The notes: generated by a model not told the origin, from the letters alone. A DNA stretch of 64,000 bases from Prevotella sp. tc2-28 (GCF_900107705.1 NZ_FNRE01000010.1:94269-158268), one strand, 5' to 3'. Counted from the first letter of the stretch, positions 36,355 to 45,130 are shown. Program-made: numbers and translations.

Positions 36355-38241
36355 ATGAAGAGCGATAATCTTTGGGTATTTATTACCTTTTTGGCTTTCA
36401 GCAGTTTGAGTTTGTTTACCGCTTGTTCGAAGGATGATGGTGAGGCGTCGTCAGCGACAGATCCGTATCATTATCCTGACGACTATTTAGCCAACAAGGA
36501 CCTCTCGGTAAAGCCCGGCGACAGTTTTTTCGACTACTGTAACGGCACGTGGCTGAAGGAAAACCCCATCCCCGACGACCTGAGCAAGAACATCGGCGGA
36601 ATCTATGCCGCCAAGGAAGCCATGGAAGTAAGGGTACAGGAGTTGAAGAAGACCGTTCCCGACATCGGCCGCTTCTTCACCCTCTCAGACCACATGCACG
36701 ACTACTCCAAGGAGTCGCGCGACTACATCACCGCATTGGCTGCGAAATACAAGAAGCCCGCCACCAAGGAAGAGGCTTACCGCACCCTCGGCAAGATGTT
36801 CATGGACGGTATCGACGTCGTACAGGCCACCCCTATCTGGGACAAGGACAGGCTGAAACTCGCCATCCTGCCCATGTCAGCGTACAGAATCAACACCCAA
36901 GAGAACATAGAGCGCATGAAGTCACAGCCACGCCGCAGCCTGTCAACCACCAGGGGGGAAAATGGCGAGACGGCACTCACACTCGTTGCCGAGGGAATGG
37001 GTATAGACCCTGCCATGCTGCAGATGTCCGAAGTAGAAATCCTGCGCTGGAACATCTACTGGGACAGCCACAGCGTCGACGACCTCTATCAGGTCATGCA
37101 GAGTGCCTTTCTGACCTATAAGGCCTTTGCCGACGAGGCTGGACTGGCCGAGTTCAACAAGACACTGCCTGCCAAGGACCAGGCCACGCTGAAGTCGCTG
37201 CGCATCGATGCCCGAATGGAGCTGAACTACCTCATGTCCTACCACGTGCAGCAGAAATACATGCCGCAGAGCCTGAAGGACAAGTTCGTCAACATCACCA
37301 AAGAAATCCAGGCATCCCTCCGCAAGCGCATCGCTCGCGTCGACTGGATGAGCGAGACCACCAAGAACAATGCCATCGACAAGCTCAACAACTGCCACAT
37401 GTGCGTCGGCTACCCCGACACGTGGCACAAGGAGTGTCTCCCCGCACTCGCCGACTGCAAGACCATGGTAGAGGCTCTGCACCGGCTGAAGGCTGCTAAT
37501 GCCCGACTGACGGCCAAGCTCGTGGGCACCGACGACCTCTTCGCCGTCAGGATTATGAGCTCCATGCAAGGCCCCGACGAGGAACCCATCCCCTCCGACC
37601 TCACACTGGTCAACGCCCTCTATATGCTCACCGACAACTCCATCTCCATCTACCCCGCCATGCTCCTGCCGCCCCTCATGCCCACAGGCGACGTCAGCGA
37701 GGCCTGCTACTATGCCGTCTTCACCATCATCGGCCATGAGTTCACCCACGGTTTCGACAACAACGGCTCCGAGTGGGACAGGTATGGCGAGCGAAGGAAC
37801 TGGTGGACCGTTGCCGACAAGATGAATTTCAAGGAGCGTAGCGAGACCCTCGTCCGCACCTTCAACCTCCTGGAGCTCGACCCCGAGCGCGACCCGCTGG
37901 TCTACTGCGACGGCGCGCGCACACTCGGTGAGAACATTGCCGACCTGGGTGGTTTCCTCACTGCCCTCGACGCCTACCAAGAGCGCCTCGACCAACAGGG
38001 CTTCACCGGCGAGACACGCAACGAGCAGCTCCGCAAGTTCTATGAGTCCTATGCCCACCTTTGGTGCATCCAGTATGGTAGTAATACGTTCGAAATCCTC
38101 AAGCATGACGACGTGCACGCCCATGGCCGCCTTAGAGTCAATGGTGTGGTGATGAATACCGACATGTGGTATAACCTTTACAACGTCAATAGGAACCACC
38201 TGTTATACCTGCCCGTGGAACGCAGATCATACATTTGGTAA
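36355..38241 (+). CDS. M13 family (neprilysin-like) zinc metallopeptidase, lipoprotein
   Basis: A 628-residue exported peptidase. A lipoprotein signal ends LFTAC at Cys24. The zinc site HEFTH is in IIGHEFTHGFDNNGSEWD near residue 461, and the third ligand is in GENIADLGG near 525. The early VKPGDSFFDYCNGTW block is typical of M13. The C-terminus (RNHLLYLPVERRSYIW) matches the normal M13 end, so the gene is complete although somewhat short. Codon use is more GC-rich than that of its neighbours. It probably trims peptides in the periplasm or at the surface. Confidence 0.92.
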   Translation: MKSDNLWVFITFLAFSSLSLFTACSKDDGEASSATDPYHYPDDYLANKDLSVKPGDSFFDYCNGTWLKENPIPDDLSKNIGGIYAAKEAMEVRVQELKKTVPDIGRFFTLSDHMHDYSKESRDYITALAAKYKKPATKEEAYRTLGKMFMDGIDVVQATPIWDKDRLKLAILPMSAYRINTQENIERMKSQPRRSLSTTRGENGETALTLVAEGMGIDPAMLQMSEVEILRWNIYWDSHSVDDLYQVMQSAFLTYKAFADEAGLAEFNKTLPAKDQATLKSLRIDARMELNYLMSYHVQQKYMPQSLKDKFVNITKEIQASLRKRIARVDWMSETTKNNAIDKLNNCHMCVGYPDTWHKECLPALADCKTMVEALHRLKAANARLTAKLVGTDDLFAVRIMSSMQGPDEEPIPSDLTLVNALYMLTDNSISIYPAMLLPPLMPTGDVSEACYYAVFTIIGHEFTHGFDNNGSEWDRYGERRNWWTVADKMNFKERSETLVRTFNLLELDPERDPLVYCDGARTLGENIADLGGFLTALDAYQERLDQQGFTGETRNEQLRKFYESYAHLWCIQYGSNTFEILKHDDVHAHGRLRVNGVVMNTDMWYNLYNVNRNHLLYLPVERRSYIW

Positions 38242-38272
38242 ATTGGAAAGAAAAGAATGATGCAAGGATTCT

Positions 38273-38598
38273 GAGGCCTACGAGCTCTTCTGGAAAGCCA
38301 CATGGAACAAGGCTTGGGCTGATGCCGGCTATTTCGAAGCTGCCAAGATCAGTACGGCGCAAGGTCGCTCGAGAAGCAGGTTATGGACTATTTCGCAGTA
38401 TCTCTGCCCGATTTGCTCATTTGGGAGGATTCCCTCGACACGAAGAACCTCATCCATTGCAAGTACATGCTTGCCCTCGGCTACTACGGTATGGACGACA
38501 AGGTGCATGCCGAGCGCTATTTGAAGGAAGTGGAAGAACTGGACAACAACCACCAGGGCATCCAGCAGTTCCGTTCGTTAATCAACTCAGGACTGTAA
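38273..38598 (+). pseudogene. remnant of a DUF5107/TPR protein, 3' end only
   Basis: Downstream of the M13 stop, codons from 38273 read EAYELFWKATWNKAWADAGY, then a frameshift near 38365-38375 leads into a second frame reading MDYFAVSLPDLLIWED and a TPR-like end with the stop at 38598. The two parts together resemble the C-terminal tail of DUF5107 tetratricopeptide proteins, as I recall that family. The large N-terminal part and any start are missing. I read it as the tail of a gene deleted and replaced by the region to its left. Confidence 0.6.
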
Positions 38599-38703
38599 AT
38601 CTGTACAAAGATCATTCCCGTTTGTATGATAGACTGGGAATGTTTTTTTTTCATTGTTAAGTGGTCCATGGGTTGTTGCGTTTTGTCAAATCGCAAACAA
38701 AAA

Positions 38704-38730
38704 AGCACCTACAAATTTTTTGTAAGTGCT
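38704..38730 (-). terminator. terminator after the first tRNA fragment
   Basis: Stem AGCAC-C-TACAAA with TTTGTA-A-GTGCT; on the minus strand a T-run follows. The homologous hairpin at 49096-49120 has other paired bases but the same C/A mismatch. Confidence 0.7.
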
Positions 38731-38740
38731 GATTCTCCTG

Positions 38741-38785
38741 TGTGGACCAGCCAGGGCTTGAACCTGGGACCTCCAGATTATGAGT
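38741..38785 (-). repeat. attachment site: 3' half of a tRNA (anticodon CAT), copy 1
   Basis: On the minus strand it reads from the anticodon loop CTCATAA through the TCTGG stem strand, variable loop, T-arm (CCAGG TTCAAGC CCTGG) and acceptor strand CTGGTCC to the discriminator A. No D-arm or 5' half lies beside it. The same 45 bp recurs perfectly at 49131-49175. I read both as att copies made by integration at the 3' end of a tRNA gene. Confidence 0.85.
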
Positions 38786-38875
38786 CATATTTACGGTTTT
38801 TGCATGAAATGCCATGTTATTGCAAAAGCCTGTAAATAAAAGGATTATTTCTTTTGGCGTTTGCAGAAAATTGTG

Positions 38876-38883
38876 TAATTTTG
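38876..38883 (+). promoter_or_regulatory. -7 box for integrase 1
   Basis: TAATTTTG, just left of the arm-type sites, so integrase binding there could repress its own gene. Confidence 0.6.
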
Positions 38884-38900
38884 CAGCAGTTTTCGCTCGC

Positions 38901-38920
38901 GAATTTCACCTGAATTTCAC
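38901..38920. repeat. arm-type site pair, left end of element 1
   Basis: Two GAATTTCAC copies starting at 38901 and 38912, 11 bp apart. The identical pair occurs at 49061-49080 near the right end. A further copy lies at 38977-38985 inside the integrase gene. Confidence 0.7.
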
Positions 38921-38959
38921 GTTGCATGTTTCAAAACCCTTATAAATAGGAGGTTTATT

Positions 38960-40459
38960 ATGAAAAATGAAAAGATGAATTTCACCGATGAAGTGAAATT
39001 TGGCACAAGAAAGTATAGCAGTCGTGGCATTTCAAGCCTTGCCAAGTTCACTTCTGCTAATGGAAATGTATATGGAACGCTGGCTCTCGATACTCGGCGA
39101 GCCAATGATGATGACACTCAGGAACTGCCAGTAGCTGTAAGGGTAGCTTATGACGGAAAGACAGTCTATCTGCGCATTGGGAAGAAATATACGATGGGGG
39201 AATGGCTTGAACTCTGTGAATGCGAAAAGCAGGGCAGGAACAAGAAAGCTGCTGAACGGAAGGAACTGAAGAACCTGATGCAGAAAGTAGAGAACCAGGT
39301 CAACCAACTGATTGCAGAAGATAGTTTCTCTTTGGGGCGTATTCAAGAACTCCATCAGGGAAAGGCAGACAACGATTGTACCATCTATTCCGTCTGGGAT
39401 TCTATCATCGACAACAAGAGGGAAAAAGAAAGTGCAGGAACAGCCAGATGTAATAAAGATGTGCGCAGACGTTTTGAAAGACACATGGGTTCCAATGTGC
39501 AATTTGCAGACATCAACAAATCGTTTGTTGACAAATGGGTTAAGATAATGAAGGAGAAGAAACTAAGTCTTACGACAATTGGTATTTCCCTTCGCACCTT
39601 TCGCGCCATCGTGAATGTCTGCATAAGTCGTAAACTGATAAAAGGTAATACCAAGGAGATGTTTAAGGACACGGGGTATAATAAGTCGGGGAGCAGGAAA
39701 GCCGATTATCTGGAAGTCCCAACCATGCGCATGCTGTATGACTTTTGGGAAAGAGACGAGGCAAAAGACGAAAACGGGAAGGAACTGTTCTTTCCCAAAG
39801 AGAAGCACGCTATTTTCCGTGATTTGGGTTTGTTCCTGTTCATGTATCTTGGTGACGGGCAGAATCTGGCTGACACTCTGCGCTTAACCTATGATGACTG
39901 GTACTTTGCCACACATGGCAAGCAACTGAGGTTCTTCCGTCATAAGACGCAAGAAAGAAATGCAAGTGCAAGTGAGGTCATATTCCCTGTTACGGATGAA
40001 CTGAAAAAGATAATCGACAAATATGGCAACGAGCCAATGCTGGGTGAGAGAGTCTTCCCGATTATGAGCAAGTCCATTACTGCCGACCAAGAAATCTGGG
40101 TCATACAACGCTATAACCGATACATCCGTGAACACATGGCTATAGTATCGGAAATCCTCGGAATGCAGGAAAGACCGACATCTACATGGGCACGTCACTC
40201 TTTTGCTACAAATCTGAACAACTCAGACAACGTACCTTATAAATATATATGCGACAGTATGGGGCATAGCAGCAGTGGGGATATTACCTCTAAATATATC
40301 GGAGCTTACCCACTGAAAAGAATGCTAGAGTACAATGCCTATCTGCTCGATGAAAACGGAGGAAAAAGCAGTAGTGCTGTGTTATTGAAACAGCTTCAAG
40401 GGCTAAGCGAGGCAGAGCAGAAAGAAATTCTTGATGCTTTATCCAAGTCAATTAAGTGA
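38960..40459 (+). CDS. tyrosine recombinase (integrase 1)
   Basis: A 499-residue site-specific recombinase. The N-terminal arm-binding and SAM-like core-binding regions cover about 1-240, and the catalytic domain follows. The C-terminal motif WARHSFATNL (HxxR-type box), MGHSS and the tyrosine in TSKYIGAY are clear. The first catalytic Arg block reads YLGDGQNLADTLRLTYDDW and lacks the usual Arg before the Gly, as in some Bacteroides integrases such as IntDOT. It is unusual in having a strong Shine-Dalgarno (AGGAGG at 38949-38954), rare in Bacteroidetes genes. It lies beside att copy 1 and should excise and integrate element 1. Confidence 0.93.
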   Translation: MKNEKMNFTDEVKFGTRKYSSRGISSLAKFTSANGNVYGTLALDTRRANDDDTQELPVAVRVAYDGKTVYLRIGKKYTMGEWLELCECEKQGRNKKAAERKELKNLMQKVENQVNQLIAEDSFSLGRIQELHQGKADNDCTIYSVWDSIIDNKREKESAGTARCNKDVRRRFERHMGSNVQFADINKSFVDKWVKIMKEKKLSLTTIGISLRTFRAIVNVCISRKLIKGNTKEMFKDTGYNKSGSRKADYLEVPTMRMLYDFWERDEAKDENGKELFFPKEKHAIFRDLGLFLFMYLGDGQNLADTLRLTYDDWYFATHGKQLRFFRHKTQERNASASEVIFPVTDELKKIIDKYGNEPMLGERVFPIMSKSITADQEIWVIQRYNRYIREHMAIVSEILGMQERPTSTWARHSFATNLNNSDNVPYKYICDSMGHSSSGDITSKYIGAYPLKRMLEYNAYLLDENGGKSSSAVLLKQLQGLSEAEQKEILDALSKSIK

Positions 40460-40512
40460 CAACGCCAACGTAAAAATGTCGGGCTTGTTGACTCGTTTTA
40501 ATAGAAAAGCAG

Positions 40513-40520
40513 TAATTTTG
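40513..40520 (+). promoter_or_regulatory. -7 box for the DUF1016 gene pair
   Basis: TAATTTTG, 18 nt before the ATG, so this cargo pair has its own promoter. Confidence 0.6.
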
Positions 40521-40538
40521 CACTAAAATAATACAGAC

Positions 40539-41624
40539 ATGAGCAAACTGATACATGTAAATAAGGAATATGCCGAGTGGGTGAAGTCCCTCAACCAGCG
40601 TTTTCGCCAAAGCCAGGTTAAGGCAGCAGTGAAAGTGAACAGTGAAATGTTGAAGTTTTACTGGTCATTGGGCAAGGATATAGTGGCAAAAGATGTCGTT
40701 GCCAAATGGGGCGATAAAATATTTGTCACCCTCAGTGCCGACCTAAAGGATGCTTTGCCAGGGGTGTCAGGCTTATCAGTCCGAAATCTGCAATATATGA
40801 GGCAGATGTATAACACTTTTATGCCCCTCTTAGAAAATACGCCACAAGTTGTGGCGCAAAATGAAAGAGACATTACGCCACAACTTGTGGCGCAAAATGC
40901 ACTTGACACTATTTGTAGTATTCCCTGGGGGCACATACGATATATCCTGGACAAGAAATACGATGCACATAAATCATACTTCTACGTCATCAAAACATTA
41001 GAGAACAATTGGAGCCGCAATGTTCTGCTTAACTTCCTTGATACAGACCTCTACGAGCGGCAAGGTAAGAGCCTTACCAACTTCACGACTACGTTGCCGA
41101 AGCCTCAAAGCGACTTAGCACAGCAACTTACCAAAGACCCTTATTGTTTTGATTTTACTCAACTCAAAGAGAAGTACGATGAGACAGAATTGAAGGATGC
41201 GTTGGTAAATAACATCCAAAAGCTTCTTCTGGAAATGGGCAACGGCTTTGCTTATATGGGCAGAGAGTATAGAATGGTAGTCGGTGAAACGGAGTTGTTT
41301 TGCGATATGCTCTTCTATAATACCAAAATCCATTCCTACATCATTTGCGAAATCAAGACACAGCCCTTTGAGCCCTCTTTCCTCGGACAGCTCAGTGGTT
41401 ATGTATCCTGTGCCAACCACGTCCTAAAGGGAGAAGGAGACAATCCTACCATAGGTCTGTTGATTTGCAAGAACAAGGATGAGGTGATGGCACGTTATGC
41501 ACTTGAAGGCTATAACCAGCCCTTGGGCATCTCGGAATATGAGCTTTCAAAGGCATTCCCTGAGAATTTCAAGAGTTCTCTCCCATCCATCGAGGATATT
41601 GAAAACGAACTGAAGGAAAAGTAG
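40539..41624 (+). CDS. DUF1016/YhcG family PD-(D/E)XK nuclease-like protein
   Basis: A 361-residue protein with the N-terminal DUF1016 helical domain (about 1-110) and the C-terminal YhcG nuclease domain (about 190-340). The PD-(D/E)XK core can be placed at GETELFCDMLFYN and SYIICEIKTQPF (E-x-K). The linker (about 100-125) holds a duplicated 12-residue unit (TPQVVAQN, TPQLVAQN) ending in IPWGH. Members are common in defence islands and mobile elements, but their function is not settled. It is followed 2 nt later by an unknown gene, which suggests the two act together. Confidence 0.9.
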   Translation: MSKLIHVNKEYAEWVKSLNQRFRQSQVKAAVKVNSEMLKFYWSLGKDIVAKDVVAKWGDKIFVTLSADLKDALPGVSGLSVRNLQYMRQMYNTFMPLLENTPQVVAQNERDITPQLVAQNALDTICSIPWGHIRYILDKKYDAHKSYFYVIKTLENNWSRNVLLNFLDTDLYERQGKSLTNFTTTLPKPQSDLAQQLTKDPYCFDFTQLKEKYDETELKDALVNNIQKLLLEMGNGFAYMGREYRMVVGETELFCDMLFYNTKIHSYIICEIKTQPFEPSFLGQLSGYVSCANHVLKGEGDNPTIGLLICKNKDEVMARYALEGYNQPLGISEYELSKAFPENFKSSLPSIEDIENELKEK

Positions 41625-41626
41625 TT

Positions 41627-42571
41627 ATGATGGGCTTTATTCGTAAGTTGATGACTCTCCAGAAACTTTTCAAAATTCTCAAATCCATAGATCCGAAGAA
41701 ACTTCAGGGCATCAACGACATTCTGGAACAGGTCTATCCTGGTATCAAGAACGAGATAGAGAGGCTTGTTGAACGTGTGGACATTCATGCCATGAGCAAG
41801 ACCCTTGACTATATCAAGGCTCATGGTGGTGCTGAGAAGATGGCGGAATATTACAACAACGCAGACAAGAAGGGACAAGATGAAATGCTGGCTGCATTCA
41901 ATGAGGCTTTCAGGCCTGGTGCACCATTCGAAGATGCCGTTCTTACATTGGATAGCCTTGCAAAAGTGAAGGGCATGGGCATTTATACCCAAATCTTTGG
42001 CGACGTGAAAGATAGTATTGTTTTGACAACTATCAAACTGAATTATCGGACTGTTGATGACTGGCGTACTTTCGTTCGTAGGCAGCATGAGGCCAACAAG
42101 GATGTACTTCTTGGTATTCTTGACGAGGTACAGAAGAAAGAAGTAAAGGATGAAGGCACGAAAGTAGAAGAAAATAGCCCTGAGCAGGTGGGCAATCAGC
42201 CAGACGAAAGCCCCCAATATCCTTTTCCAGAAGAACTTATATCAGAACTTTATGACTATGACAATATCGTTTTCAAGCATATTTCCTCCAAGTCTGAATT
42301 GGGATGTATTATCAAGAGAAAAGACCACAAGGAGAAACTGGTAGAGTGTTCTGGCAAGAAGGTGTTGGCTTATCACATCTTGTGGCGATTGCGTAATTTG
42401 TTGTCTGATGAACAACGAGAGGATTGGATAAATGACATTGCAGCCGAATGCGGCTACAAAGTCGATACCATCAGCAAGAAATATAAAGACGAGACAAATA
42501 TGAAACCAGGAAATGTAAAGCTGTTGCATGAGTTAAGTTCACTATTTGACAGCTACGATACCAAGATGTAG
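41627..42571 (+). CDS. hypothetical protein, partner of the DUF1016 nuclease
   Basis: A 314-residue soluble protein I do not recognise. The first half is helical (LMTLQKLFKILKSIDPKKLQ; DIHAMSKTLDYIKAHGGAEK). A charged Lys/Glu linker lies near 175-205. The second half (about 215-314) is a separate domain with KSELGCIIKRKDHKEKLVEC and a helical tail. It begins 2 nt after the nuclease stop, so translation is likely coupled, and it ends at a strong terminator. There is no membrane segment or signal. A regulatory, toxin-neutralising or DNA-binding role is only a guess from the pairing. Confidence 0.75.
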   Translation: MMGFIRKLMTLQKLFKILKSIDPKKLQGINDILEQVYPGIKNEIERLVERVDIHAMSKTLDYIKAHGGAEKMAEYYNNADKKGQDEMLAAFNEAFRPGAPFEDAVLTLDSLAKVKGMGIYTQIFGDVKDSIVLTTIKLNYRTVDDWRTFVRRQHEANKDVLLGILDEVQKKEVKDEGTKVEENSPEQVGNQPDESPQYPFPEELISELYDYDNIVFKHISSKSELGCIIKRKDHKEKLVECSGKKVLAYHILWRLRNLLSDEQREDWINDIAAECGYKVDTISKKYKDETNMKPGNVKLLHELSSLFDSYDTKM

Positions 42572-42592
42572 TTTTTGACCTCCATCTAAACG

Positions 42593-42634
42593 AAATCGGC
42601 GTATATTCACATCGAATATGCGCCGATTTTGTTT
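42593..42634 (+). terminator. rho-independent terminator after the DUF1016 pair
   Basis: Stem AAATCGGCGTATATTC (42593-42608) with GAATATGCGCCGATTT (42614-42629), one mismatch, followed by TTGTTT. Confidence 0.85.
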
Positions 42635-42656
42635 CATGTAATGCCATGCAAACACG

Positions 42657-42807
42657 TTTCCACGCATTTCCACGCAAACAGCGAGGAGTTTTTCAAGGAA
42701 TTATAAGGGTGTGACCATAAATAATCAACTGATTATCAACCAATTTTAAACAAATAGAGAAAATACTTATTTTTTTTGCGTGCCACTTGCTAGCACTTTT
42801 CCACGCA
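42657..42807. repeat. TTTCCACGCA iteron-like repeats
   Basis: Two abutting copies at 42657-42666 and 42667-42676 and a third at 42798-42807, in the 271-nt gap before the excisionase/RepA genes. A replication or excision-control site is possible. An A/T-rich stretch lies between them. Confidence 0.55.
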
Positions 42808-42842
42808 TGACCTTTGCAGCGAAATTTTAAATCGCACAAAGT

Positions 42843-43115
42843 ATGACAGGTAATTTCATTATGATTTCGGAGGAAGACCTTGAAAAGGCTTTCACCAAGA
42901 TGCTTGAGAATTATCTCAGCACGCACAAGTTAGCAGAAATGCCCTCAACTGATGAGAACAAGTATTTAACAAGTGACCAGGCTTGCGACTACATGCACGT
43001 CACTCCCAGTACACTGTGGAGAATGAGACAGCGAGGGGAAATTGCTGTTCACAAGGTCGGTGGCCGCTGTCTCTATTCTAAGAATGATTTGGATGTACTG
43101 ATTAAAAAAGGATAG
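42843..43115 (+). CDS. helix-turn-helix protein, excisionase-like
   Basis: A 90-residue protein. The C-terminal 50 residues are a MerR/excisionase-type winged helix (LTSDQACDYMHVTPSTLWRM, then GGRCLYSKNDLDVLI). Such proteins direct excision or switch on replication genes in Bacteroides mobilizable elements. It lies 3 nt before the RepA-like gene, so the two are cotranscribed, and iteron-like repeats are just upstream. Confidence 0.85.
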   Translation: MTGNFIMISEEDLEKAFTKMLENYLSTHKLAEMPSTDENKYLTSDQACDYMHVTPSTLWRMRQRGEIAVHKVGGRCLYSKNDLDVLIKKG

Positions 43116-43118
43116 GGT

Positions 43119-44060
43119 ATGGGAACAGACATTATTAGCCAGTCATTCAATGACCTTCTGAATAGTGAGCCTGTTGATGGCGGTGGATTCCATGTTGAGC
43201 CAATGAACAAGTGCATCGAAGATGCCCATCTTCTGCCACCATTGATTCCGCTCTATCCTGACATCGTGCTCGAAGGTGATCTCAGTATCATCTTCGGACA
43301 GTCGGGCATCGGCAAGACCATCTTTGCCATGCAGATTGCCCGATACATCGCCGAGCATGACAAGCGGGTATTATACGTGGACTGCGAGATGACTCCCCGT
43401 CAGCTTGGCAACCGCTACGGGACAGCCAATTTCCCTTCCACTTTTCTCCGTGCCGAGATGGATAGGGAGCATCCTGCCGAGGATATCCTAAAAGGGATAG
43501 AAGAAGTAGCCGTAGCCAACTATGTGAATGTGGTGTTTATAGATAACATCACGGCTCTTGGGCAGTCACTTGACAGAAGTGCCGATGCAGGAACCCTGAT
43601 GGCTTCACTCAATGCTCTGAAGAAGAAGTACAACTGGACGCTGGTTGTACTCAACCATGTGCCCAAGATGTTTTCAGGTAATGTCCCTCTTTCCCTTTCA
43701 GCCATGCAAGGCTCTGCCAAGATTAACCAGCTCATTGACGATGCTATAGGAATAGCACAATCCAGCATTGACTCAAACCTTGTTTACGTCAAACAATGTA
43801 AGTGGCGCAATGGGGAATTGACAATGGGAGCCGACCATGTGGCAGTCTATGAACGCTGCAAGGATGAATATGGTAATCTGGGATTCGTCAGTCGTGGCTT
43901 TGGTACTGAGCAAGAGCACCTGAGTATCGAGAATAGCAAAGAAAGGGAAGAAATAAAAGCTCGTGTAAGGGAACTCTCTGCCATAGGAATGACACAGACA
44001 GCCATTGCCGAAAAGTTCGGAATCTCGCAAAGTAAGGTGTCGAGACTGCTGAAAGAATAG
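43119..44060 (+). CDS. RepA-like AAA ATPase / replicative helicase
   Basis: A 313-residue RecA-fold ATPase of the plasmid RepA/DnaB-like group. Walker A is IFGQSGIGKTIFAMQ near residue 64, and Walker B is VVFIDNITALG near 131. The RVLYVDCEMTP and VVLNHVPKM strands are conserved. The last 40 residues form a helix-turn-helix (MTQTAIAEKFGISQSKVSRL). It probably unwinds the element after nicking so that the excised circle can replicate. It lies between the excisionase-like gene and the TOPRIM-like gene. Confidence 0.87.
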   Translation: MGTDIISQSFNDLLNSEPVDGGGFHVEPMNKCIEDAHLLPPLIPLYPDIVLEGDLSIIFGQSGIGKTIFAMQIARYIAEHDKRVLYVDCEMTPRQLGNRYGTANFPSTFLRAEMDREHPAEDILKGIEEVAVANYVNVVFIDNITALGQSLDRSADAGTLMASLNALKKKYNWTLVVLNHVPKMFSGNVPLSLSAMQGSAKINQLIDDAIGIAQSSIDSNLVYVKQCKWRNGELTMGADHVAVYERCKDEYGNLGFVSRGFGTEQEHLSIENSKEREEIKARVRELSAIGMTQTAIAEKFGISQSKVSRLLKE

Positions 44061-44130
44061 TCGCAGATTATTCATTATTCACATTATTCATGCTGCATAA
44101 TTGAATATTCTGCATAAAACTGAATAAGAC

Positions 44131-44811
44131 ATGGACGATAAAGAATTGAAACAGATACTCGCAACCAAGGCTCCAGCCTATCAACGGTCTCTCATAGAGA
44201 TACCGAAAGATTGCTTTGCGCCACATCATTCCTCGTTGACTGACTATCTGGACAGCGTGTTAGGGGATAGTCGTGAGATGCAAAACAGGATTGACAACCT
44301 TGTGATGCGCTATCGGCTTGGGGCTGTCGATAAGACAAAGAATGAACACTTTGGCACCATCCTGCCTCGTATAAACAAGAAAGGGATGATTGTTGGCGGC
44401 AGTGTCATCTACTACAATACCGATGGCGGGACTATAATTGAAAAGGACAGCCTCGTTGCCCACCTCTATTCCTGGTATGCCTTTGACTATTATGTTGACC
44501 CAGACGTGTTCTTTGGCGAACATCTGTTCCGAAACGGAAAGACGGTCATCGTTCAGGAGGAGAAAACTGCTTTACTTGGGTCACTGGCATTCCCTAATAT
44601 CGACTGGCTGGCAGTTGGTATCGGCAATAACCTGACGGAAGGGATGATGAAGAAACTCATGGGACGGCAGGTAGTCCTCTATCCAGATGATTTCTGTCAC
44701 GACTTCTGGGCAGAGCATTTCGGTGGTAGATTCAAGGTAGATGACAGTTTTACCCAACGTGACATTAACCAGTACCTGATAGACTTCATCCATAACCAGC
44801 AAGTGCCGTAA
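44131..44811 (+). CDS. TOPRIM-like protein (DUF6371-like)
   Basis: A 226-residue protein with a TOPRIM-like core: VIVQEEKTALLGSL followed by WLAVGIGNNL and VVLYPDD. This resembles the primase-like DUF6371 proteins of Bacteroides mobile elements, as I recall them. The N-terminal zinc ribbon seen in longer relatives is absent. Its position after a RepA-like helicase suggests it primes replication of the element; this is inference. Confidence 0.7.
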   Translation: MDDKELKQILATKAPAYQRSLIEIPKDCFAPHHSSLTDYLDSVLGDSREMQNRIDNLVMRYRLGAVDKTKNEHFGTILPRINKKGMIVGGSVIYYNTDGGTIIEKDSLVAHLYSWYAFDYYVDPDVFFGEHLFRNGKTVIVQEEKTALLGSLAFPNIDWLAVGIGNNLTEGMMKKLMGRQVVLYPDDFCHDFWAEHFGGRFKVDDSFTQRDINQYLIDFIHNQQVP

Positions 44812-44857
44812 GCCGAAACGAGTGTGCGGAGAGTAATAAAGGGCTTGCCCTTGATAT

Positions 44858-44900
44858 AGCCCACTATAACTACGAGCTTCGCTTTCGTAGTTAGTGGGCT
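44858..44900. other. candidate origin of transfer (oriT) inverted repeat
   Basis: AGCCCACTATAACTACGA (44858-44875) pairs with TCGTAGTTAGTGGGCT (44885-44900) around GCTTCGCTT. It lies in a 319-nt gene-free stretch just upstream of the MobV relaxase and is followed by several GGGCTTGCCC-like short palindromes. MobV oriTs usually lie next to the relaxase gene and contain such a repeat. Confidence 0.6.
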
Positions 44901-45130
44901 CTTCCGAGGGACTCAGGGCTTTGCCCTAAGAACCCACCAAGGGCTGCTTGCCCTATGGAACCTCGCAAGGGGGTGACCCTCCCCCTTGACCGCCCCGCTC
45001 AGTGGCATCTGCCCCTAAGAACCCTGAGCAGGAAGTGACTCTCTCCCTGCACCCACCAATCAGGGTTCACACCCCGATACCTCTTTGGGGATAGTAGTAC
45101 AATGGTATAAATATCTAAATTGAGAAATCT

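Noticed and set aside
36943..38199. A 418-residue open frame on the minus strand inside the M13 peptidase gene
   Set aside because: It is antisense to a well-conserved peptidase in GC-rich codons, has no signal, domain or promoter, and repeats Val/Leu/Gly/His in shadow-frame fashion.
42657..42807. A CRISPR array
   Set aside because: Only three short 10-bp repeats, two of them abutting, with no regular spacers and no cas genes.
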